Shown here: positions 63,501 to 64,000 of the stretch, piece by piece
Position numbering within the stretch: position 1 is the stretch's first letter
How the letters are laid out: each line of letters opens with the position of its first letter
Source: Polytrichum commune
Taxonomy: Eukaryota; Streptophyta; Polytrichopsida; Polytrichales; Polytrichaceae
Reading direction: 5' to 3'
Assembly (NCBI GenBank): GCA_950295325.1
Contig: OX485809.1
Coordinates: 62,001-126,000 of the forward strand
DNA: 64,000 nt
Translations under genes and position numbers: made by a program
Notes under the pieces: model-generated
What the model was told of the DNA's origin: nothing
The model's input: the letters and a program-made list of their open reading frames with translations, nothing else
Database searches by the model: none

Positions 63501-63797
63501 CGATGTTATCCAAATGTCATTGTGATTTTTAACATAGTTGTCACAACAACACTCAATAATATTTTGTTACTCTTACAGCTAATGGGTGACACGGGCTTCA
63601 TCAAATCACTCATTGAATTTGACAAAGACAACATTACTCCTGCAACTCAGAAAAAACTACAAGTTTATATTGAGAATCCGTTGTTCCTACCTGAATTTGT
63701 GCTAAAACAAAGTAAAGCAGCCACAAGCCTGTGTATGTGGGTGCGAGCAATGGATGTCTACGCTAATGTCGCAAAAGTTGTCGCTCCAAAGAAAGCC
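12146..63797 (+). CDS. DNAH6-like: Axonemal inner-arm dynein heavy chain, DNAH6-like, 5' part
   Basis: Dynein heavy chains are AAA+ motors that walk on axonemal microtubules and bend cilia. In land plants they serve motile sperm. I joined 40 exons (listed next) with consistent phases: 8448 nt, 2816 codons from ATG at 12146. The gene runs off the right edge. Walker A of AAA1 is GPAGTGKT (1359-1366) and Walker B CFDEFN (1409-1414). AAA2 has GPTGGGKT (1640-1647). AAA3 has GVSGVGKS (1987-1994) and FVDDVN. AAA4 has GVGGSGKQ (2339-2346) and [25 protein letters not shown] and [13 protein letters not shown] sequence mark the stalk and microtubule-binding domain. Many tail and motor stretches ([36 protein letters not shown]) match DNAH6 better than DNAH1 or DNAH7, as far as memory allows. 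About 1000 more residues are expected. No lesion was seen apart from one tail segment near 28.4 kb that may be incomplete. Confidence 0.93.
12741..12974 (+). CDS. DNAH6-like: Dynein exon 2
   Basis: Acceptor TCCCTAGCAG. Encodes basic [11 protein letters not shown] and ends [10 protein letters not shown]. It joins exon 3 in phase. Assignment rests on phase and position; the sequence is not conserved. Confidence 0.65.
13428..13607 (+). CDS. DNAH6-like: Dynein exon 3
   Basis: Acceptor TTTTCTTTGGGACACAG. Encodes [13 protein letters not shown], then YDPYELEIV and [11 protein letters not shown], a block found at the start of DNAH6-class tails. A CA repeat starts 11 bases after the donor. Confidence 0.85.
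13619..13639. repeat. (AC)n microsatellite near dynein exon 3 donor
   Basis: About ten AC units, starting 11 bases after the 5' splice site. Confidence 0.95.
14464..14540 (+). CDS. DNAH6-like: Dynein exon 4
   Basis: Short exon encoding [15 protein letters not shown] and ending at CAG|GTTTGT. It aligns without gaps to the ISLERWEQEYL segment of DNAH6. An earlier GT at 14510 would break the phase with exon 5. Confidence 0.82.
15035..15376 (-). pseudogene. LINE-type reverse transcriptase tail remnant
   Basis: A minus-strand frame reads [35 protein letters not shown] and, after a stop where Trp is expected, [11 protein letters not shown]. This is like the end of non-LTR retrotransposon polyproteins in plants. 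It lies antisense in dynein intron 4. The family call is from pattern memory only. Confidence 0.5.
15477..16095 (+). mobile_element. G-rich-terminus MITE, copy 1 (619 bp, 8-bp TSD)
   Basis: Flanked by ATAATGTA at 15469-15476 and 16096-16103. The right end is CGCCACTGACCCCCCGAG; the left end CTCAAGGGGGAGGGGGG is decayed. It shares ATCTACAATGAATATATTAG and other inner blocks with copies at 28153 and 37606, but has about 350 bp of extra interior. Confidence 0.8.
16432..16569 (+). CDS. DNAH6-like: Dynein exon 5
   Basis: [17 protein letters not shown] matches the conserved FRKWKAFSVWRKNVR region. Acceptor GCTTTGTGCAG, donor ACG|GTAATT. Confidence 0.88.
17688..17810 (+). CDS. DNAH6-like: Dynein exon 6
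   Basis: Encodes [14 protein letters not shown] and [14 protein letters not shown], aligning gap-free with the HTYTLQEFTELQ segment. Both ends are in phase 0. Confidence 0.78.
18131..18319 (+). CDS. DNAH6-like: Dynein exon 7
   Basis: [17 protein letters not shown] followed by a lysine/asparagine-rich variable linker, and donor CAG|GTTATC. It corresponds to the ELALSACRTAL region. Confidence 0.8.
19260..19682 (+). CDS. DNAH6-like: Dynein exon 8
   Basis: [19 protein letters not shown] then VRLSDYLI match DNAH6 well. A low-complexity acidic/proline insert follows, then [11 protein letters not shown]. Donor AAG|GTAAGT. Confidence 0.9.
19683..21299 (+). other. Dynein intron 8, nothing recognised
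   Basis: AT-rich intron of 1.6 kb. No coding segment, clear repeat or transposon end was seen. Confidence 0.6.
21300..21497 (+). CDS. DNAH6-like: Dynein exon 9
   Basis: [15 protein letters not shown] to [11 protein letters not shown]. Acceptor CATTTACAG, donor CAT|GTATGT. The ORF runs past the donor by chance. Confidence 0.85.
24425..24771. mobile_element. G-rich-terminus MITE, diverged copy (347 bp, 8-bp TSD)
   Basis: Flanked by ATTGTGAA (24417-24424) and ATTGCGAA (24772-24779), one mismatch. Ends are CTCGGGGG... and ...CCCCCGAG with expanded homopolymers. The interior shares only TACCCTAT-like words with the others. Confidence 0.7.
25041..25076. repeat. Perfect hairpin in dynein intron 9
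   Basis: Stem ACCAACAATTTTGAC, loop CTATCA, perfect 15-bp return arm. TGTACAT and ATGTACA words farther out suggest a small foldback element. Confidence 0.75.
25844..25933 (+). CDS. DNAH6-like: Dynein exon 10
   Basis: [16 protein letters not shown], aligning gap-free with the NVYANTFEKFRIFY segment, 30 codons. The preceding intron of 4.3 kb is the longest in the window. Confidence 0.85.
26059..26160 (+). CDS. DNAH6-like: Dynein exon 11
   Basis: [20 protein letters not shown] then [11 protein letters not shown], 34 codons, phase 0 at both ends. Confidence 0.83.
26511..27739. mobile_element. PIF/Harbinger-like element (1229 bp, TTA duplication)
   Basis: The left end GGGCTGGTTTACACTACGG and the complement of the right end, GGGCCAGTTTACACTACGG, continue into GTGGAGAAG. 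TTA lies outside both ends (26508-26510, 27740-27742). The interior has a long CT repeat and, from 26944, a short open frame starting [20 protein letters not shown] that soon stops. This is typical of an internally deleted, non-autonomous Harbinger. It lies in dynein intron 11. Confidence 0.8.
26841..26897. repeat. (CT)n microsatellite
   Basis: About 28 CT units inside the Harbinger-like element. Confidence 0.95.
28153..28397 (-). mobile_element. G-rich-terminus MITE, copy 2 (245 bp, 8-bp TSD)
   Basis: Termini CTCGGGGGGTTCAGTGG and GGAGTGAACCCCCCGAG, with TTCATTCC duplicated at 28145-28152 and 28398-28405. In reverse orientation it is a close match to the copy at 37606, lacking about 30 bp. 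It abuts the candidate exon at 28398. Confidence 0.9.
28398..28478 (+). CDS. DNAH6-like: Candidate dynein exon bordered by a MITE
   Basis: DNAH6 proteins have about 38 residues between the parts coded by exons 11 and 12 that are missing from the rest of the model. Here [20 protein letters not shown] and IFLQK resemble that segment in hydrophobic pattern and fit phase 0 on both sides (27 codons). The acceptor AG would be the last two bases of a transposon (28153-28397). The older-looking acceptor CATTCCTAG at 28400-28408 gives the wrong phase. The resemblance is weak. Confidence 0.35.
28921..29013 (+). CDS. DNAH6-like: Dynein exon 12
   Basis: [15 protein letters not shown] and [15 protein letters not shown], the conserved VEEFV block of the tail. 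31 codons, phase 0. Confidence 0.87.
30319..30607 (+). CDS. DNAH6-like: Dynein exon 13
   Basis: [20 protein letters not shown] continues the VEEFV block at the expected spacing, followed by long helices ending QNEMILSA. I chose the acceptor GATGTGCAG because it is in phase and gives the right spacing, although the frame is open further upstream. Confidence 0.87.
30608..32148 (+). other. First part of dynein intron 13, nothing recognised
   Basis: AT-rich sequence without a supportable coding segment or transposon end. Confidence 0.5.
32152..32637. mobile_element. Possible second Harbinger-like relic (486 bp)
   Basis: Left end GGGCCACTTTACACTAGAGC against GGACCGCTTTACACACGGAC (complement of the right end). 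Flanks are TAA and TAC, so the duplication is imperfect. The ends share the TTTACAC word with the 26511 element. Confidence 0.35.
32800..33120 (+). repeat. Dispersed intronic repeat, copy 2
   Basis: Shares words such as TTTGTCATTCCTTAGTAGAT, CATCCATGACAC and ATTTACCACGGTGAC with the copy at 2395 and, inverted, with 33640-33960. Confidence 0.5.
33194..33212 (+). repeat. Short interstitial telomere-like repeat
   Basis: AGGGTTTAGGGTTTAAGG, two plant telomere units, 30 bases before exon 14. Probably chance or an intronic remnant. Confidence 0.6.
33243..33349 (+). CDS. DNAH6-like: Dynein exon 14
   Basis: After the joined D, encodes [17 protein letters not shown] and YQHLFE. The acceptor AAGGTTAG is required by phase. 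Inverted copies of a dispersed repeat lie on both sides. Confidence 0.82.
33501..33620. repeat. (TTG)n microsatellite followed by T-rich repeat
   Basis: About 26 GTT units to 33577, then TTTTTTTG units to 33620. It produces spurious poly-Cys or poly-Thr frames on the two strands. Confidence 0.95.
33640..33960 (-). repeat. Dispersed intronic repeat, copy 3 (inverted)
   Basis: The reverse complement resembles 32800-33120 and 2395-2650: ATTTACAATGTTGCAA, ATGATTGAAATTTGG and ATTGTGGTAACTTC counterparts. Ends are approximate. Confidence 0.5.
35312..35475 (+). CDS. DNAH6-like: Dynein exon 15
   Basis: [20 protein letters not shown], then SLW and [11 protein letters not shown]. Donor AA|GTATGG, phase 2. 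Confidence 0.88.
36707..36881 (+). CDS. DNAH6-like: Dynein exon 16 (linker entry)
   Basis: [18 protein letters not shown] and [13 protein letters not shown], the strongly conserved LP/RHW motif at the start of the linker. Confidence 0.94.
37606..37879 (+). mobile_element. G-rich-terminus MITE, copy 3 (274 bp, 8-bp TSD)
   Basis: Termini CTCGGGGGGTTCACTCCC and CGCCAGTGAACCCCCCGAG. TCCTTCAC is duplicated at 37598-37605 and 37880-37887. Dynein exon 17 begins 103 bp downstream. This copy looks the least decayed. Confidence 0.92.
37983..38123 (+). CDS. DNAH6-like: Dynein exon 17
   Basis: [20 protein letters not shown], then [15 protein letters not shown] 274-bp MITE ends 103 bp upstream of the acceptor, and a poly-C run follows the donor by about 7 bases. 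Confidence 0.9.
38921..39051 (+). CDS. DNAH6-like: Dynein exon 18
   Basis: [20 protein letters not shown] and [13 protein letters not shown], the linker GxD(D/E) block. Donor AAG|GTACGC, phase 2. Confidence 0.92.
39475..39570. repeat. Inverted repeat just upstream of dynein exon 19
   Basis: The arm AGTTTCACGACACAGTAGTC continuing through CACAAAGTGA pairs with TCACTTTGTGTTAGACTGTC and on to GAAACT, about 40 bases per arm with a few mismatches. It ends 72 bases before the acceptor. Confidence 0.75.
39643..39861 (+). CDS. DNAH6-like: Dynein exon 19
   Basis: [19 protein letters not shown] and APDIQRQLP, close to DNAH6. Acceptor ATTTGCATGTAG, donor AG|GTAAGA. Confidence 0.95.
40954..41174 (+). 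CDS. DNAH6-like: Dynein exon 20
   Basis: [20 protein letters not shown] and [10 protein letters not shown]. This [12 protein letters not shown] motif is a linker signature of dyneins. Confidence 0.96.
41801..41969 (+). CDS. DNAH6-like: Dynein exon 21
   Basis: [24 protein letters not shown] and ARGNVENWL. The donor CGGAG|GTTCTC is fixed by phase with exon 22 and by gap-free alignment. Confidence 0.92.
42290..42383 (+). CDS. DNAH6-like: Dynein exon 22
   Basis: [20 protein letters not shown] and [10 protein letters not shown]. An ATT repeat begins about 19 bases after the donor. Confidence 0.9.
42402..42428. repeat. (ATT)n microsatellite after dynein exon 22
   Basis: Nine trinucleotide units starting 19 bases after the donor. 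Confidence 0.95.
42471..43110. mobile_element. Large foldback element with nested hairpins (640 bp)
   Basis: The outer ends ATTAGCATTGGTCAAGGGGA and its complement at 43091-43110 begin arms of roughly 180-200 bp, including GGCCACACATAAT against ATGTGTGGCCCC. Two direct copies of a 90-bp unit (about 42690-42780 and 42804-42895) lie inside, each itself a hairpin. No coding capacity and no clear target-site duplication. It lies in dynein intron 22. Confidence 0.8.
44701..44882 (+). CDS. DNAH6-like: Dynein exon 23
   Basis: [18 protein letters not shown] and [19 protein letters not shown]. The ITIDVHARD motif is diagnostic of the end of the linker. Confidence 0.94.
45232..45947 (-). mobile_element. 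G-rich-terminus transposon with an ORF (716 bp, 8-bp TSD)
   Basis: Termini CTCGGGGGGTGCAC and GTGCACCCCCCGAG. GTCACTCT is duplicated at 45224-45231 and 45948-45955. The ends match the MITE family at 28153 and 37606, except GTGCAC for TTCACT. It carries an open frame on the minus strand that recurs near 5838-6090. It lies in dynein intron 23. Confidence 0.85.
45475..45738 (-). CDS. Unrecognised ORF inside the transposon
   Basis: An 87-codon frame from [19 protein letters not shown] to [19 protein letters not shown] do not recognise a domain. Both ends of the frame are conserved in a second, decayed copy, which suggests that it once coded for protein. It may be part of a transposase or a captured gene fragment. 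It is too short to be an intact transposase. Confidence 0.4.
   Translation of the reverse strand: MWRKFCNRWVEYRDPIDLMDRPSNVEIGLCWYQKGANNKWTYDLTDHLMVDLETIIALATMTYIGESNVYELHPGDEKVFNDFADES
46819..47406. mobile_element. TIR element with internal tandem repeats (588 bp, 8-bp TSD)
   Basis: Ends CTGGGTACGCAACTCCC at left and, complemented, right, continuing into TATTATA. AATAACTC is duplicated at 46811-46818 and 47407-47414. The 8-bp duplication suggests hAT-like transposition. There is no coding capacity. It lies 245 bp upstream of dynein exon 24. Confidence 0.85.
46918..47063. repeat. Minisatellite, about 42-bp unit
   Basis: Three to four tandem units around AAGACCAAATTAAATAAA, each preceded by GAGATGAAAAAAAAGTTGGG or a variant. 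It lies inside the 46819 element. Confidence 0.85.
47652..47839 (+). CDS. DNAH6-like: Dynein exon 24 (start of AAA1)
   Basis: [45 protein letters not shown]: the entry into AAA1. Confidence 0.96.
48114..48250 (+). CDS. DNAH6-like: Dynein exon 25 (AAA1 Walker A)
   Basis: [20 protein letters not shown] carries the P-loop of the main ATPase site. [12 protein letters not shown] has GDN where most dyneins read SDG or SDQ. Confidence 0.97.
49024..49348 (+). CDS. DNAH6-like: Dynein exon 26 (AAA1 Walker B)
   Basis: [18 protein letters not shown] contains Walker [20 protein letters not shown] is the near-invariant AAA1 block with sensor I and the arginine. Confidence 0.98.
49685..49948 (+). CDS. DNAH6-like: Dynein exon 27 (AAA1-AAA2)
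   Basis: [20 protein letters not shown], then [10 protein letters not shown] and [16 protein letters not shown]. This is highly conserved. Confidence 0.97.
49949..51042 (+). other. Dynein intron 27, nothing recognised
   Basis: AT-rich intron of 1.1 kb without ORF, repeat boundary or regulatory motif that I can support. Confidence 0.6.
51043..51722 (+). CDS. DNAH6-like: Dynein exon 28 (AAA2)
   Basis: The largest exon, 226 codons. GPTGGGKT is the AAA2 P-loop. Further on come [26 protein letters not shown] and [17 protein letters not shown] repeat starts 8 bases after the donor. Confidence 0.98.
51731..51751. repeat. (GT)n microsatellite after dynein exon 28
   Basis: About ten GT units, beginning 8 bases after the donor. 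Confidence 0.95.
51753..53084 (+). other. Rest of dynein intron 28, nothing recognised
   Basis: AT-rich sequence. The short telomere-like string TAAACCCTAAACC occurs near 52910. No other feature was seen. Confidence 0.55.
53085..53447 (+). CDS. DNAH6-like: Dynein exon 29 (AAA2-AAA3)
   Basis: [32 protein letters not shown] and [12 protein letters not shown]. Donor CAA|GTTAGT was chosen by phase and by the spacing to PWED in exon 30; a later GTAAGA would add residues absent from the family. Confidence 0.92.
53610..53882 (+). CDS. DNAH6-like: Dynein exon 30 (AAA3 Walker A)
   Basis: [31 protein letters not shown]-loop GVSGVGKS, then [13 protein letters not shown]. Donor CAG|GTTCAT. Confidence 0.96.
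54374..54628 (+). CDS. DNAH6-like: Dynein exon 31 (AAA3 Walker B)
   Basis: [14 protein letters not shown] is Walker B and [20 protein letters not shown] is conserved. YFAQPP replaces the more usual YGxQPP. Confidence 0.96.
55323..55574 (+). CDS. DNAH6-like: Dynein exon 32 (AAA3)
   Basis: [17 protein letters not shown] and [20 protein letters not shown], the conserved sensor II region. Donor CAG|GTACGT. Confidence 0.96.
55886..56146 (+). CDS. DNAH6-like: Dynein exon 33 (AAA3-AAA4)
   Basis: [20 protein letters not shown] is the conserved HExxRVFxDRL block. 87 codons in phase. Confidence 0.95.
56311..56617 (+). CDS. DNAH6-like: Dynein exon 34 (AAA4 Walker A)
   Basis: [32 protein letters not shown]-loop [12 protein letters not shown]. 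Ends with YDIAG split at phase 1. Confidence 0.97.
56711..56878. mobile_element. TA-flanked MITE (about 164 bp)
   Basis: TA|CCATAGGTGATAAGCAGGTTC at left and the complement of GAACCTGCTTATTACCTATGG|TA at right, one mismatch in the first 21 bases. TA duplication and size fit a mariner/Stowaway-type MITE. It lies in dynein intron 34. Confidence 0.7.
57154..57296. mobile_element. Short MITE, copy 2 (inverted relative to 1951-2093)
   Basis: CATTACTCGGTTGATGAGCC at left and the complement of CATCAGTTGAGTAATGTTATG at right. The reverse complement of the interior shares GTTGTGTTCATGGG and TTTGAGAATAAAG with copy 1. Confidence 0.65.
57660..58063 (+). CDS. DNAH6-like: Dynein exon 35 (AAA4 Walker B), GC-rich
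   Basis: [10 protein letters not shown] is Walker B of AAA4. Then [34 protein letters not shown] and [18 protein letters not shown]. The middle is far richer in GC, with many third-position C/G, than the neighbouring exons. Confidence 0.97.
58176..58246 (+). CDS. DNAH6-like: Dynein exon 36
   Basis: [20 protein letters not shown] then VLVK, phase 0 in and 2 out. It is less conserved, but its phases fit both neighbours. Confidence 0.78.
58640..59760 (+). pseudogene. Decayed tandem partial copies of dynein exon 35
   Basis: Three segments resemble the 3' end of exon 35. 59254-59327 reads TATGAAGAGGCTTTCTTATT and on to AACAAG|GTACAT. 59443-59570 has ATCAATTGTTGCACAATTGA and TGGTTTCTCTTTGTCCAC. 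59683-59755 has ATCAATTGTTGCATTTATTG and GACGAGGCTCC. Intron-like DNA with ATCATTT words repeats with them at about 230-bp spacing, and a similar intron piece occurs near 58660. All are broken, so they are non-coding relics in intron 36. Confidence 0.75.
58809..59061. mobile_element. Foldback element with about 110-bp arms
   Basis: GACCACCCAAATGAATGGGT at 58851-58870 pairs with its complement near 58984-59003. Pairing extends outward through GGTAGCTCAA/TTGAGCTACC and inward through AAATCTAG/CTAGATTT. It lies within dynein intron 36 next to the decayed exon copies. Confidence 0.75.
59981..59999. repeat. (TA)n microsatellite
   Basis: About ten TA units in dynein intron 36. Confidence 0.9.
60209..60446 (+). 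CDS. DNAH6-like: Dynein exon 37 (AAA4 end)
   Basis: [37 protein letters not shown]. The acceptor CCAGATCAG is required by phase; the CCAG five bases earlier would bring a stop. Confidence 0.93.
60948..61046 (+). CDS. DNAH6-like: Dynein exon 38 (stalk helix CC1)
   Basis: [20 protein letters not shown], heptad-like start of the stalk coiled coil. 33 codons in phase. Confidence 0.92.
62008..62268 (+). CDS. DNAH6-like: Dynein exon 39 (stalk into microtubule-binding domain)
   Basis: [18 protein letters not shown] and [20 protein letters not shown] are the conserved end of CC1. Then comes [14 protein letters not shown]. The exon reads out at AAG|GTCTCT. Confidence 0.95.
62711..63023. mobile_element. 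TA-flanked MITE with self-complementary termini (313 bp)
   Basis: Perfect 30-bp inverted ends at 62711-62740 and 62994-63023, starting CTACACTAAATAGG. TA lies one base in, so the TA duplication with CACTAAAT as terminus fits a mariner-type MITE. Each terminus is itself near-palindromic (CACTAAAT...ATTTAGTG). A further ATATTTAGTGTTTGA word occurs inside. Confidence 0.75.
63579..63797 (+). CDS. DNAH6-like: Dynein exon 40 (microtubule-binding domain), last exon in window
   Basis: [20 protein letters not shown] and [19 protein letters not shown], the tip and return strand of the stalk. Phase 0 out at GCC|GTATGT. The next exon lies beyond the window. Confidence 0.95.
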
Positions 63798-64000
63798 GTA
63801 TGTTAATAACTTAAAACCCTCTAGAAATAATTTCAAACAAACACTTTGATGAGACTTACAGAACTTATCAAACTGAGTTTTGATGATCAAATGATTTTTC
63901 TTTTCTTTTTTAATTATGTTATAAATGAATAATGAGAGTGATCAATTTCTTAATTATAATAGTAATTCCTATATAGATGCATTGAAAAAAAACGATTCCG

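Noticed and set aside
1-64000. Integrated virus, LTR retrotransposon or plasmid-type system
   Set aside because: I saw no LTR pairs, no capsid-like or integrase-like frames, and no bacterial gene organisation.

Overview
The window is eukaryotic nuclear DNA, AT-rich and intron-rich, and almost certainly from a land plant. It carries a plant-type GDSL esterase/lipase split into five exons. It also carries the first two-thirds or so of an axonemal (ciliary) dynein heavy chain. Together these point to a plant with swimming sperm: fern, bryophyte, lycophyte, cycad or Ginkgo. Kilobase-scale introns full of transposon relics fit a fern-like or gymnosperm-like genome better than a compact moss or Selaginella genome. 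No bacterial gene, operon, CRISPR array or virus was seen.

Layout. (1) 643-7080, minus strand: a complete five-exon GDSL lipase gene (367 residues), with all phases closing and all catalytic blocks present. Its introns hold a decayed LINE tail, two tRNA-derived SINE-like units, a short MITE and a relic of an ORF-bearing transposon. (2) 7145-12057: about 5 kb between the two divergently transcribed genes, with no recognisable gene; 8.8-9.75 kb is a higher-GC patch with unassigned ORFs. (3) 12146-63797 and beyond the right edge, plus strand: one dynein heavy chain gene. I reconstructed 40 coding exons whose splice phases all agree (8448 nt, 2816 codons), plus one uncertain extra exon at 28398-28478. 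Residue order and motifs match vertebrate DNAH6, a single-headed inner-arm dynein. The tail, linker, AAA1-AAA4, the first stalk helix and the start of the microtubule-binding domain are in the window. AAA5, AAA6 and the C-terminus lie beyond it.

The introns are a museum of small DNA transposons. The most striking is a family with G-rich inverted termini and 8-bp target-site duplications: five copies with visible duplications, one ending at the candidate exon and another carrying an ORF also found, decayed, in the lipase gene. There are also a PIF/Harbinger-like element with TTA duplications, two large foldback elements, a different 8-bp-TSD element with internal tandem repeats, TA-flanked mariner-like MITEs and a run of decayed partial copies of a dynein exon.

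I did not find a wholly new biological system. The observations most worth a second look are the transposon-bordered candidate exon, the decayed exon array in intron 36, the G-rich transposon family, inverted repeats bracketing exon 14, and simple repeats starting a few bases after several 5' splice sites. Dynein residue numbers below omit the uncertain exon.
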